A stretch of 64,000 bases of DNA from Tretioscincus oriximinensis (GCA_022410635.1 JAJVDF010000650.1:614605-678604); one strand, 5' to 3'. Shown: positions 41,316 through 52,612, counted from the stretch's first letter. A program made the numbers and translations. Notes: generated by a model from the letters alone, not told the origin.

Positions 41316-41412
41316 CGTCTGAAGAAGTAGATGTGTCTACGAAAACTCATTCCACCTATGTTTCTTCTGTTAGTCTCTAAGTGCTACTAGCCCCCTTCCT
41401 GAACTATATTGA
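41316..41412 (+). repeat. Dispersed repeat T, copy 2
   Basis: CTGAAGAAGTAGATGTGTCT, ACGAAAACTCATTCCACCTA, TTCTGTTAGTCTCTAAGTGC and TACTAGCCCCCTTCCTGAAC. It matches the reverse complement of 22340-22423 and the end at 27378. Another partial copy lies at about 53765-53805. Confidence 0.6.
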
Positions 41413-42320
41413 ACATGTGGTTCATAATAGATGTTTTATGCAGGTACTGGCACATTAGTAAATGACTATTCATATTATGACTCTTTTAATATTGGATCAC
41501 ATTCTGGATTATATTCTGGAACTGAGGCATGTCATTCCCATAGTAGTGCAAACTACNTATCTGAGATATAATTCAGAACAAAGTCAAGTGCAGAAAAGGG
41601 CTAGGTTTTAACAGACAGCCAAAATGAAAATTAAACAGATTGGAATGAAACAAAGACATATTGAAATGAGAAGGGAAGCCTTTCCTTGTTTAATGGTATC
41701 CCTTTCTCTTTCTATCTGTAGTGTATGTAATACTACCAGTCTTTCTATAAACACACATGATGGTTATATACTAATCTGCAAAGCCTATGGGCCAAGAAGA
41801 AATTTTCCTTGTTGGCCTGAGAGTCTGTGAAATCACCTTTTTAATAATATAATTAAACAATGCATGCATATGCACATGGAAAATCTAATTAAATTTCTTG
41901 GACTCCTATAATTGCATTAATAAAATATAGAATTTGTTTATCTTACGTTGACAGGGAAAACAGCTCCAGGGCTGCTTCATACTAATGTTCCATAAGTACC
42001 TCTTTGTGGATCTGTCTCCACAACTCTCTTTTTGTTTGGCCACATTTAGACATTATATTTTAATTGTCATTACAATCAGTCAGTAGAATTCTTACCTAAA
42101 GCAGAATTTCTTTAGGTCATCTGCCTTTCAATAATAAACCCAAGTTAAATTAATAAGATCTATGTATATCCCAGCAACTCTCTAAAGAACAGTTGTCTAA
42201 CATGGGTCATCAAAAGTTTCCTTGTTATAATTCCCTCTAATGTAGTGACTGTTCCTCCACTCAGACAAGAGTTTCTTTAACACACATCAGGATTAACTAT
42301 TTTCAAAGCAGTATCTTGCC
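41413..42320. other. AT-rich non-coding DNA with a MITE-like motif
   Basis: ATATTCTGGAACTGAGGC near 41511 and AGTGCAGAAAAGGGCTAG near 41588 resemble the recurrent motif set. No gene. Confidence 0.4.
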
Positions 42321-42324
42321 TTGG

Positions 42325-42865
42325 TTATAATAGNTAGGCATAGACACATTATCCCTTATGAAGTCAGGCTGCAATGTCTGGGCCTCTTCAGCCTTGAAAG
42401 GCGATGTTTCAGAGGTGATCTGATTGAAGTGTACAAAATCATGCATAGGATGGATAGAGTGAATACAGAAAAATGTTTTCTCAAGGACCAGAGGGCACTC
42501 CTTGAAACCGATGGGCANAAAAGTGAGAACACAGGAAAGTATTTTTTCACCCAGAGGGTCATTGGCCTGTGGAATTTACTTCCTGAAGAGGTAGTGGTAG
42601 CTAACAGCTTGGATATCTTCAAGTCAGGACTAGACAGGATTATGGACACCGAGGGTACTAGGATGGATGTCTGGATGTTGCCTCTGGGATGTAGCAACAG
42701 GCAGGACTCCTGAAATACAATTTGCAGGGAGTCATGAACAGGTGCATATTTTGCATTCATCTGCTTAGACTGCCCAGGTGCACCTGGTGAGCCTCTGTGT
42801 GAAACAGATTGCTGGAGTAGATACTGGTCCGATCCAGTATGGCTCTTCTTATGTCCCTATGAAAA
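42325..42865 (+). mobile_element. CR1 LINE 3' fragment, subfamily B (best copy)
   Basis: Encodes EVRLQCLGLFSLERRCFRGD, LIEVYKIMHRMDRVNTEK, TQRVIGLWNLLPEEVVVANS and LDIFKSGLDRIMDTEG with few frameshifts, then the full subfamily B 3' region ending CCGATCCAGTATGGCTCTTC and TTATGTCCCTATG. This is the C-terminal end of ORF2, downstream of the reverse transcriptase. 5'-truncated, as most CR1 copies are. Confidence 0.9.
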
Positions 42866-42929
42866 ATGTTCAAAACCCATTTATTGGTTTTGATAACACA
42901 CAAGCAGACAACAAACACAGAATCCAAAT

Positions 42930-43740
42930 TTCTAGTGAATTTCAGATTTTGTACAGTTCTGGTCACCACAACTCAGTAAGGATAGTACAGAACTAGAAAA
43001 AGTGCAAAGAAAGGCAAGAAGAATTATTCAGTGGCTGGAATGCCTCTCTTATGAAGTCAGGCTGCAACATATAAACTTTGAAAAATAGAGTTTAAGAAAT
43101 GACCTAATTGAAGTGTATAAAATAATATATAGGGTGGAAAAGGTGGATAAAGAACAACTCTTTTCTCTAGCATGTATTACTAGAATTAGGGAACAGTCTT
43201 ATCTGGTAGTTTTCAATTCCACACTCTTCCATGATGTCAGCTGGATGACTGTTGGTCACAGTTCTTTAGAATTTTTTCAGACCCAATTATTTCAAAAAAA
43301 ATATGTTGTGAAGATAAAAGAAGGATATGTAAGCCCTTTGAGATTCTTCAGCTTGATAAAATTGTTGTATAAAAACAATGTTTCTTCTTAGGATGGACAA
43401 GAGGAAGCGTTTTGTTTTTTGTTTCTATACAGAGGGTCATTGGTCTATGGAATTTACTTCCAAAAGAAGTGAGTGACAGCTATCACCCTTGATAGCTTTA
43501 AGAAATGATTAGGCAGATTCATGGAGGCCACGTACATCAATGGCTACTAGGATGGATGTCTAGGTACTGCTTCCAGGTGGGNGAGACAGGATCCCTCTAC
43601 ATGCCATTTGCAGAAAGTAATACTAGTGAAAAATCTGCTTTAGAATGCCCGGAAAGAATTGGTGAGCCACAGTGTGTGATAGATGCTGAACTGAATGGGT
43701 TGTGGTCCAATTCAGCTTGGGTCTCTAATGTTTTTATGTA
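42930..43740 (+). mobile_element. Old CR1 fragment interrupted by a SINE
   Basis: The left part (about 42935-43203) has TTGTACAGTTCTGGTCACCA and the SYEVRLQ, EVYKI-YRVEKVDKEQLFSL series. The right part (about 43425-43740) resumes with CAGAGGGTCATTGGTCTATG, GAATTTACTTCCAAAAGAAG and the 3' tail. The gap between them is filled by non-CR1 DNA at 43204-43424. Confidence 0.8.
43225..43395 (+). mobile_element. Sauria-type SINE inserted in CR1
   Basis: CAGCTGGATGACTGTTGGTC, ACAGTTCTTTAGAATTTTTT, TATGTTGTGAAGATAAAAGA, TGTAAGCCCTTTGAGATTCT and TTGTATAAAAAC follow the order of a Sauria SINE body, ending in the GTAAGCCGCTTTGAGACTCC and TATAAAA end. Strongly mutated. Confidence 0.65.
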
Positions 43741-43904
43741 ATGAAACAAGCCAGTTCTAAAAACAATCTGAAGTTTGATCAGTTAAATTGAACAATTCAG
43801 TCAAATATGGATTTTTCTTGAATTTTGTGCCTATTAATGTTTTTCCCCATTCATTTTTCAAAGAATTCTTACTCAATAAGAATCATAAAATTGGAAAATT
43901 GGAA

Positions 43905-44200
43905 AATATTTTCATTGTCATTGGATCCAACATCCGATTTGATACAGGAGTCATTAATCCATCTCAGTCAGATAGCTGTCCAGCCTCGTTTTAAAGACTT
44001 TCACAAAGAGGAATTCACCATCAACTCTCTTGCAGTTTCATCCTACTGTTTCTAATCCTTCCTTGTGCAAATGAGAATAAGACTGATCCTTTTGCACTGT
44101 GGCAGTTTTTCAGATATTTGTAAGAGCCATCAGTTCTTTTCATAGGACATGGTTTTCAGATTACTCACCGTCTTCATAGCTATCCTAGCAAAAATATTGG
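43905..44200 (-). mobile_element. CR1 LINE 3' fragment, subfamily A, internally deleted
   Basis: CTGTCCAGCCTCGTTTTAAA, GAGGAATTCACCATCAACTC, TTGCAGTTTCATCCTACTGT and TTTTCATAGGACATGGTTTT match the 44.3 kb copy, with the region around the INQWNSLPQ codons missing. Confidence 0.8.
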
Positions 44201-44276
44201 ATAGGGTAGAAAAGGAAGACAAGTGAAGATTTTTTGTTTAGGTATTATGAAGTATCACTTAAATTTGTCTTATTGA

Positions 44277-45420
44277 ATCATAGAATCATAGAGTTGGAAG
44301 GGACCTCCAGGGTCATTGGGTCCAACCCCCTGCTCGATGCAGGATTCATTAAACCATCCCAGTCTGTTTGAAGACTTCCAGAGAAGGTGAACTCACCACC
44401 CCCTGTGGCAAACTGTTCCACTGGTTTATCACCCTGACTGTTAGAACGTTTTTTCTGATATCTACTCTAAATCTACTCCCTTGCAGTTTCATTCCATTGT
44501 TTCTAGTCCTTCCATGTGCTAATGAGAACAGTGCTGAGCCCTCTGCTCTGTGACAGCCCTTCAGATATTTGTAGACTGCTATCAAGTCTCCTCTCAGTCT
44601 TCTCTTTTGCAGACTAAAGTTCCCCAGATCCTTTAACCGTTCCTCATAGGACATGTTTTTCCAGACCACTCACCATCCTTGTAACTCTCTTTTGTACTTG
44701 CTCTAGTTTATCAATGTCCTTTTTAAATTGGACCCCCCAAAACTGAACACAGTATTCCAAGTATGGTCGTACCAAAGTACTGTAGAGATGAATAATTACT
44801 TCACATGAGCGAGATTCTATGCCCCTCTTGATACATCCCAGGATTGTGTTTGCCTTTTTTGCAGCTGCTTCACACTGTTGACTCATGTTTAATCTGTGAT
44901 CTACCAAAACACCCAGGTCCTTCTCACCTGTGCTGCTGCTCAGAATATTCCTCCCATTCTATACGTGCTATTTTCATTATTTTTGCCCAGATGTAGGATC
45001 TTGCATTTCTGTCTGTTAAATACCATTCTGCTAGTTTTAGCCCATTGTTCCAGCTTGTCTAGATCTTTTTGAATCCTATCTATATCTTTAATATTAGCAA
45101 AACCGCCTAGATTTGTGTCATCAGCAAATTTGATACGTTTTCTTTCAATTCCTTCTTCTAGATCATTTATAAATATGTTAAATAGCACGGGGCCTAGGAC
45201 AGACCCTTGTGGTACTCCACTTGAAACATTCTTCCAATTGGACGTGCAACCATTTATTATCACTCTCTGAGTACGACCACTAAGCCAGTTTTCAATCCAT
45301 CTAACAGTTGTTTTGTCAATCCCATACTTGACCATTTTTTCAATAAGGATGGAATGAGATACTTTGTCAAATGCTTTACTGAAGTCAAGATATACCACAT
45401 CTACTGCATTTCCCTGATCA
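44277..45420 (-). mobile_element. CR1 LINE, 1.1 kb 5'-truncated copy, subfamily A
   Basis: The 3' end reads on the plus strand as ATCATAGAATCATAGAGTTG and GAAGGGACCTCCAGGGTCAT. It includes the second half of the reverse transcriptase and the whole C-terminus of ORF2. It is 5'-truncated inside the reverse transcriptase just before VVYLDFSKAFD, at a GATAAACT-type tandem repeat (45426-45495). Relatively young: only about two frameshifts and one small deletion. Confidence 0.93.
44349..45398 (-). pseudogene. CR1 ORF2 C-terminal half (reverse transcriptase), frameshifted
   Basis: Frame 1 (44940-45398) holds YLDFSKAFDKV (catalytic Asp block), WLSGRTQRV, GVPQGSVLGPVLFNIFIND, FADDTNL (the YADD box as FADD) and a KCKILHLGKNN block. 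A frameshift near 44935 leads to frame 2 (44644-44907): [30 protein letters not shown] and [10 protein letters not shown] second near 44655 leads to frame 3 (44349-44669): [32 protein letters not shown] and SLEVFKQ, with a short deletion before the final GMV. In a live element this polymerase copies CR1 RNA into the genome. Confidence 0.9.
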
Positions 45421-45497
45421 ACAATGATAAACTGATAAACAGTTTTTGATAAACTGATAAACTGTTTCCCTGATAAACCCTGATAAACTGTTTAAGT
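45421..45497. repeat. GATAAACTG tandem repeat
   Basis: Seven or so GATAAACT or GATAAAC units with TGTTT and CCCT spacers. It sits exactly at the 5' truncation point of the CR1 copy. Confidence 0.85.
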
Positions 45498-46759
45498 TTT
45501 AAAATGTTATATAAAAATAAGACAGTATTGTGGATTGATATATGTATTGTACAGAATCTGTTGTCTGTAGAAATAAAAAAAATCATTTTGAAGAAAGATA
45601 TCCTAGTTTCTTCTAATGCATTGTTCCAGTCAATGTGCTTCTTTATACGGGATAAAGTATTCTAGTTGAGATCTCACCCAGTGTTGGGAGCTCCCAGAAC
45701 CCAGATACTGGCAAAAATCTGGCACAGCCCCCAGATTATCTCTCGTGCACAGAATTTTATGGTGTCAGGTCCTTTGTACGAAAGGAAGTGACATCACTCT
45801 AGGCACCATTGCCCAGAATTAAACACTGAAAGTGACATCAAAATGATGTCAGTTCCAGTAAAATGACTGGCCCCAGAATAAGGGGGGCAACCATTTGCTT
45901 TTTTGTGTACCCCTGCACCAGATCTTGGATATTGTGAAGAGTACATGATCTTGCAGAATTCATGAGGTACTTGTGCAGCTCCCAACTCTGGTCTCACCAA
46001 GTTAAAGAGAGCAAATCATTGCAGACATGGGTTCCCATTCAAACCATCTATTTACACATTTGCAAAAGCAAGGTTCCTCCCCAAAATCCTGGCCAAAATG
46101 TACAACAATATATATACTATTATGTCAGAACCATTCTGAGAAGTCCTATGGAGTTTCTGGCAGAATCAGACCTTTTACAGCAGTATGCAAATTGACATTA
46201 AATTCATCAAGGCATTTTCAGCTTTGCCTTCAGCAATGTGCAGCTGATTCCTCTTTGCGCAATAACGCCAAATTACTCAAAATGAAGCTCCCCACCTGTT
46301 TTTTTTCCCTTTCCAAAAGGAATAACATGGGAAAAATGTTACTGTTTGCCAAAAGCTTGGATTTGTTCTCTAGTCTCTCTGCTGGGTATGCTATTCAAAT
46401 TCCAGAACATTTCAGTGATATGACACAATGAAAAGGTTTTGATACCATATGATATTCCTAGAATAATTAATACTTTATTTGAGAAGAACAACATCTGCTT
46501 TGTGAACGTGCAAAGATTCGGGAAGGGACATTTATGAAACAAATAATCTCAAGGGGGGAAATAATATCACACAGATTTTTTTTTAAAAAAACTGCCTAAT
46601 CATCTCCTGCTTTCCTCATGACCTTCATAACTCCATAAAAACAACTTACTATTCTCTGAACAATCACATCCAGTTTTACAGAAATCACATTGGAAAGTGG
46701 CTATAAAAGACAGGAATTGGTTCAGGAGCTCTCTGGATCCATTCACCTCATCTAACATT
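45498..46759. other. Non-coding DNA
   Basis: No gene or repeat was recognised with confidence. Short frames have no motifs. Confidence 0.5.
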
Positions 46760-46767
46760 AACATCCT

Positions 46768-46996
46768 TAGGCTGACCAGATGACCCCCTTTTTGGTTGGG
46801 TGGGTGGGTGGGTGAAAACCTGGTTTTGCAGTGCCTTCCAGTTTTTCCTGAGGGGAAAAAAATTAAAAAAAGATTTTTTTAAAAAAAATAATCTTTTTTT
46901 TTTTAAAAAAATCCTCAGCAAATACTGTGAGGCACTCCAAAACTGGTTTTTTACCCTGCCCCCCCCCNNAAAAAAAGGGGCCATCTGGTCAGTCTA
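46768..46996. mobile_element. Palindromic MITE family M, copy 3, with target duplication
   Basis: Terminal repeats TAGGCTGACCAGATGACCCC and GCCATCTGGTCAGTCTA. Inner arms pair as AAACCTGGTTTTGCAGTGCC with GGCACTCCAAAACTGGTTTT. The left flank AACATCCT (46760-46767) recurs as ACATCCT or AACATCCT immediately after the right end (46996-47003; the first A is shared with the terminus). About 229 bp with A/T-rich spacers. Confidence 0.88.
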
Positions 46997-47036
46997 ACAT
47001 CCTCACCTTGTCTCGCAAACTATTTTATTTTGGACA

Positions 47037-47510
47037 TAGAATCATAGAATCATAGAGTTGGAAGGGACCTCCGGGGTCATCGGGTCCAACCCCCTGCTCG
47101 ATGCAGGATTCATTAAACCATCCCAGACAGATGACTGTCCAGTCTCTGTTTGAAGACTTCCAGTGAAGAAGAACTCACCACCCCATGTGGCAAACTGTTC
47201 CACTGGTTTATCACCCTGACTGTTAGAAAGTTTTTTCTGATATCTAATCTAAATCTACTCCCTTGCAGCTTCATTCCATTGTTTCTAGTCCTTCCTTGTG
47301 CTAATGAGAACAGTGCTGATCCCTCTGCTCTGTGACAGCCCTTCAAATATTTGTAGACAGCTATCAGGTCTCCTCTCAGTCTTCTCTTTTGCAGACTAAA
47401 CATCCCCAGATCCTTTAACCGTTCCTCATAGGACATGGTTTCCAGACCACTCACCATCCTTGTAACTCTCTTTTTACACTCTCTTGAATTACACATGAGA
47501 AAGAACCCAA
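47037..47510 (-). mobile_element. CR1 LINE 3' fragment, subfamily A
   Basis: The CR1 end reads on the plus strand as TAGAATCATAGAATCATAGA. The minus frame 47113-47496 holds [59 protein letters not shown] and VFKQRLDSHLSGMV without frameshift. Very similar to the 44.3 kb copy, so recent. 5'-truncated near 47490. Confidence 0.92.
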
Positions 47511-49545
47511 AACGTACAAACCTGGGGGTTTGGTAACTAAAGAAAACAGGAATGGTGAAGTTGTACTCTTACAGTGGGTTAAGGTAAATTTCCTGGAATG
47601 CCACACAGACAACTGGCCTATTAGGTCTGATTCTCACTTGGCCTTATTCTGCTCCAGAAAGTGTTCTACTCTCATAGGCACTGCTTTTAATCTGAACTAG
47701 GCAGTATTAGCATTCATGTATTCCAAGTATATGTGATCTACCACCAATCCTTTTAGAGGTTTCTTAGCACCAATCTGATCTTTATTAGCACCAGTTCCAT
47801 GCAGACAATGTGAGCTCCTTAAATTGGAGTTGAATGCCTTTAGATCAAGATCCTAAATCATTTAAAGTCTGAAAAATTAGCTTAAATGCTATGCACTTGA
47901 GTGAACTTAGGTTTCTTTCCCCTTCTCTCCATCTGCCTGCTTCATGAAACAAGTATTTTAGGCAATCCCATCCCTTGTTTTCTATTTCTACAAAAAGAAA
48001 CATATCATGTATTCATTTAATTGCCACTGAAAGACAGAATTATAGTCTTTCATTGGGCCTGAATCAAGATGTGCATATAAAATATATAAACCCTCCCACA
48101 TTACTATAAGGAGTGGAATTTCTGGAAACTGTAACATATACAGTTCCCAATGTTGTAATCGAGTCACAAAGTAACAGAACGAATTTCGCTGTCCTTGCAG
48201 AGAAGGCTACTGTGTTAATGTCAATATAACACATCAGCCAAGGAACCAAAACAGTACCCTATAGCTTTCAAACTGAGGTGTCAGATTAAAAATCTGGATG
48301 CAAAAAATCATTTTGTGTTTCATCTTTAATCCAAATCCAACTTGCTGTTTCCTTTTGCCAAGTAAGCCAGCTGCTTGCTTTGTCTTTATTACTTCTGTTC
48401 CAAGTACTTTATATAGAAGGTGCATAAAGATTGCATTAGTAACAAGGGGAGGGGGGGATCACAGTAACAATGAAACAATAAAATATTCCTGAGTTAAGCA
48501 ATGGAATTTCTGTTTCTTGCTAATGTTTGCTTCCCATAAATAGATATTAAAATATGGTATACCATTCTACAGATGGTGAAATTTGGATGCCAAACATCAC
48601 AGCTGTGTGTAACTTTGCAATCCAGTTGGGTAGAGTACACCTTCTTGAGAAAAAGCCAATTTAATAATGTTGCATTATTTTTAAAAAGGACTACAATTCC
48701 CTAACGAGTGACACCAAATATACACTGTTTTTATTCTGGATGCAGCTGGGAATTATATTAGTTCCCAACCAAATAGAAGAATGGAGCAGAAAGTGCTATG
48801 GAATTACTTGTCCTTTTTTTCCTCCGATAACCATTTATCCAAATTTACCTTATATTATTTTCTTCAACAAGTTAAGTTTCTCTATATTTCCTTTAGCTCA
48901 TTCCCATCAAAATATTTTCTTAACATCCTATACTGTCCTCCTATGAGCTCTAGCAATTTTTCCTTTGTTTCTGTTTCCCTTGTAATTCTGTATAAATCCT
49001 CTAATCTCTTATATCCTTTATCTTTTATCTTCTTTATAACAATTCTTAATACGTTTTCCTATCTTTGCTTATAAGTTTAGAGCATATAGGTTCAAAATAT
49101 ATTCTGCTATCATTGTAGAGCTAAAAGATCTTTTAAAATTTCTTTCCAATTTGTTGTCTAAAAACCCCTATGTCATTTATCTTTTTTTTCTAATCTTACC
49201 CACTTCTCTGCACCTTTGAACTCAAAATCTAATTAGCTGATTATCTGGAAAGGCTTATAATAATTTCTCATAACAGTTACCCACTTCACTTTTCTGCCTA
49301 GCATAGTGACTATTTGCAGCATGCACATCATTCCATATGATGAAAGGGTTTGTGTGATCCTTGAATCGTCCTTTTTCCCAGGCTGATTATGATGATTTAA
49401 ATGGTGGTAGCATTACACATCAATCACTGAGACCTTTGGATAAAAGTCAAGATGTGCTTCAAAGTAATTGTACACATTGGTCTCTGTCATGAAAAGTATT
49501 CAGATGGGACCTTAAAATAGTTTTATGGGTGCTTCCAAAACACAA
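47511..49545. other. AT-rich non-coding DNA
   Basis: CACTTGGCCTTATTCTGCTC near 47637 resembles the recurrent GAATAAGGC motif inverted. A T-rich stretch at 48800-49080 could be an antisense A-rich repeat, unidentified. No gene. Confidence 0.45.
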
Positions 49546-49552
49546 GTATGTC

Positions 49553-49615
49553 ACTGCCTTCTTCTTTGTCTTCATCTTTGTCTTCGTCTTCTTCTTCTTT
49601 CCCCTCTAGTGTGCC
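49553..49615. repeat. (CTT)n-rich tract
   Basis: CTTCTTCTTTGTCTTCATCTT-type repeats. The Ser-rich and Glu/Asp-rich frames are artefacts. Confidence 0.8.
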
Positions 49616-49889
49616 TTTGCCATCAAGAGAAGCATTGCCAGTGCTGAAATTCCAAGTTCTCAAATTGGTCTTTATTAAAACAATTCTGGAGCATGGAGTG
49701 AGGTGGCACATACACATGGCCAGCAACAACTGTAACAACTGGAAGCTACACTTTCCTACACCAGACGTGGCGGAACAGATAGGAGCCACCAGTGGTCAAA
49801 CCTGCCATTGCTGCAGCATCCAAAATATGAGCAAGGTTGCTGGTTTGGACTCTGAAAGCTGCCATCCACCCTGCCAAACATTTATAAAT

Positions 49890-51020
49890 TAAAGTTAGTA
49901 CCTTGAGTTGGGCTTAGTAGCAAATCTGCAGCCGGTATAGCTCTTTTAAAACCAGCATACTATGTGTCCAGTCAACAGTCTAGCTGCTATATTCTGCATC
50001 AGTTGCAGCTTTTGAACCATTTTCAAGTATACGTAGTGTAGTAACCATTAGGTTACACAGCTTTCTTTCCCTAACTCCCTTTTAGTGCTCCACCTTGTCT
50101 GGTTAAGAACCTCAGATAAAGGTTAGACATTTTTTCCCGCATAGATTTACACTGGGATGCTATCCATAGTGCACTCCTCATTCCCCCACTGCTAGGCTGC
50201 AAGCCAATATTAATGGCGTTTTTCTCACCCATGTGGAGTTAGGCAAGAAACTACAGTTGTTCTTCTCTTTTGGCTAGCTGATCTTTTGCGCCACTGAAGA
50301 GAGGACGTGACGTCACTCCAGGACATGAGCTGTGTGACCCTAGCTTCCTACAATTACCTTCCCAGCTGTAGCCTTGTTGTCATTTCCTCCATGCCTCCTT
50401 TTTCCTGACTGTACTTAAAACTCTGCATGATAAACTCTGCCTCTTTTTCCACCTAATAACTGCCTCCAGCCTCTTCATTTCCCCTCCCCTGTTCTAGCTA
50501 ATCTGGCCAGCCATACCCATGTACCTGGTTTCCAGGATTGTGCTGACAAAGCCTGGGTAAATCTATTGTAACAAACCTGTGTGAACAGCTGATCTTTAAC
50601 AGCAGCACATCAGCAATCAGCCATTTAACCAGGCTTGTTTGGTTTTTCCCATGCTGATGCCAAAGCTACTTCCCTGAGCCAAAATATTGGTCACATATCC
50701 AGAATGTTATAATGTATTCCAAGTATAATAGTCCAATTATGAAATTATGAATTGCTGTGCCTAAATCATCTCTGATCAGAAGTGGGCATAATTGGTGAAT
50801 CAGATGTAACTGGAAGTAGGCACTCCTGCTCACCACATCTTAACCTTCAAGTATCAGTGCACAGTCCAGGAGCACCCCCATACTTCAATGCTGACCCTTG
50901 TAAGACAATTCAACCTTATCAAGGACAGGATGCCTTCGCATTTTGTGGACCCAGGATGCTGTATGGTGATCAGTTACAAGCATTTGATGAAATGTGGATA
51001 TCAGGCCCTCAGTGCATGTC
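49890..51020 (-). mobile_element. Old L2-like LINE copy, interrupted
   Basis: The left part (49898-50050) has CTTGAGTTGGGCTTAGTAGC, AGCTGCTATATTCTGCATCA, GTTGCAGCTTTTGAACCATT and AGTATACGTAGTGTAGTAAC, paralleling TTTGAATTGGGCTCGGAAGC, CCATATTTTGCACC and CCCCACGTAG in the LINE at 19.35-19.5 kb. The right part (about 50720-50890) has TATAATAGTCCAATTATGAA, CACTCCTGCTCACCACATCT and AGTCCAGGAGCACCCCCATA, matching TACAGTAGTCCAATCTGGAG, ATCCTGCTCACCGCTGCCAC and ATCCAGGAATACCCCC. About 670 bp of other DNA separates them. Strongly diverged; no open frame. Confidence 0.75.
50051..50715. other. Insertion within the old L2 copy, unidentified
   Basis: Separates two L2 parts that are adjacent in the 19.3-19.5 kb LINE. 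No terminal repeat or coding motif was identified. TGTAACAAACCTGTGTGAACAG (50568-50589) recalls transposon-end words. Confidence 0.4.
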
Positions 51021-51939
51021 AAAACTAGCATTTCTGTCCAGGTAGGAAGAAGAAGAAAAACATGTTATGTCTTAACTATACATGTTATGTCTTAACAATA
51101 TTCAAATGTGATATTGGAATAAGGAGAATCAATTGGACAGTTGGAAACAAAACAATATCCTGCCCAGTATAAGAAGAATATGGAAAGTCCAATAAATAAG
51201 GTTACTAAAAAGCCTCTCACAAGCTTATAAGGATATTCCAGGCTACAGGCTATTGCACCCTGTCCCCACTCATCTCCATTCCATGCATGGCATTGGCACC
51301 ATCCTACTCACGAGGAGCGTTCCACCACCATGGCAACATCCAGGACACTGACGTCATGATGATGTGAATCATGCACACCAGCTTCCTCATTGGCTGCTGG
51401 TACGACATCTCATGCAATATTGTGCCGCTATCTCACCCCAACAGCACGGAGGCCTCTCGCCAGGATCTCCACAGGGGCATGGATGCAGCCCCAGAGGTTC
51501 CTGGAATGGGCCTTTTCCTCTGATGCTCAAATGCACAGGAAAGTGTCTTTTCTGTTCAATTAGTTCAGGGGCAGACTGAAGGTAATGTTGCTTCCGCATC
51601 AGTGGACATCATGTGTGGGGATGTGGCCCAACTCTGTACAAAGAAATATTGAAAAAGTTCACAAGAGACAAAAAAGTTTGCAGGCTTCATGAAATAAAAA
51701 TATAAGATGATAGAGCTCCTACTTAGTTGGTTCTGTTAGATTTTACAGACTAAATACAATAATTACATTGAAAAAAAACTACGGGAAAGTACTGGAAATT
51801 ATATCAAACTTAAAAACTGCCAGCAGAAGAAAAATACAAAAGAAAAATTGGAATATAAGATGATAGCTAGATATAGTAAAATTAAACATTAGATAATTTT
51901 AAAAAGAAAAAAATAAGAAAATAAATTCTATTTTTAAAA
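51021..51939. other. Non-coding DNA
   Basis: An A-rich stretch at 51760-51930 precedes an L2 tail. Nothing else was recognised. Confidence 0.45.
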
Positions 51940-52000
51940 TTTAATTTACTTACATTTCTATCCTGTCCTATAGCCCAAGAATGAATGATGAGCCATACTA
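51940..52000 (-). mobile_element. L2-like LINE 3' tail fragment
   Basis: TTTAATTTACTTACATTTCT, ATCCTGTCCTATAGCCCAAG; diverged from the tail at 18.9 kb. Confidence 0.45.
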
Positions 52001-52129
52001 GTTACTTCTAAAAATTAGAAAACTCTGCAATCATGTGCATTGCTAGTTTGGGGCCAATTAAAGGGTGAGTTTAGATCATTTCCAATGTCCCATGTGATGA
52101 ATCTATGGGGATATGAAAGAAGAAGAAAG

Positions 52130-52612
52130 TACTTGAAGTGTACAAAATCATGCATGGGATCGACAGGGTGAATAGAGAAAAAATGTTTTCTCTATCACAC
52201 AACGCAAGGACCAGAGGGCACTCCTTAAAACTGTTGGGTAGAAAAGTGAGNNNNNNNNNNNNNNNNNNNNNNNNNNNNNNNNNNNNNNNNNNNNNNNNNN
52301 NNNNNNNNNNNNNNNNNNNNNNNNNNNNNNNNNNNNNNNNNNNNNNNNNNNNNNNNNNNNNNNNNNNNNNNNNNNNNNNNNNNNNNNNNNNNNNNNNNNN
52401 NNNNNNNNNNNNNNNNNNNNNNNNNNNNNNNNNNNNNNNNNNNNNNNNNNNNNNNNNNNNNNNNNNNNNNNNNNNNNNNNNNNNNNNNNNNNNNNNNNNN
52501 NNNNNNNNNNNNNNNNNNNNGTGCATCTGGTGGGCCTCTGTGTGACACAGAATGCTGGACTTGATGGGCTGTGGCCTGATCCAGTGTGGCTCTTCTTATG
52601 TTCTTATGTTCA
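52130..52612 (+). mobile_element. CR1 LINE 3' fragment, subfamily B, containing an assembly gap
   Basis: Encodes EVYKIMHGIDRVNREKMFSL and SHNARTRGHSLKLLGRKV, then 270 Ns, then the 3' end GTGCATCTGGTGGGCCTCTG, TGTGACACAGAATGCTGGAC, CCTGATCCAGTGTGGCTCTT and CTTATGTTCTTATGTT. The missing part corresponds to about 250 bp in the 42.3 kb copy, so the gap is filled by CR1. Confidence 0.9.
52251..52520. other. Assembly gap (270 N)
   Basis: Run of Ns within a CR1 copy; flanking frames crossing it are meaningless. Confidence 1.

Noticed and set aside
44277..45420. Endogenous retrovirus reverse transcriptase
   Set aside because: The FADD box, the GVPQGSVLGP block and the ATAGAATCATAG-type 3' end are those of CR1 LINEs; no LTR, protease or integrase is present.
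49548..49892. 114-codon plus frame with Ser-rich start
   Set aside because: The start is a CTT repeat, and the rest has no domain and adjoins an old L2 copy.
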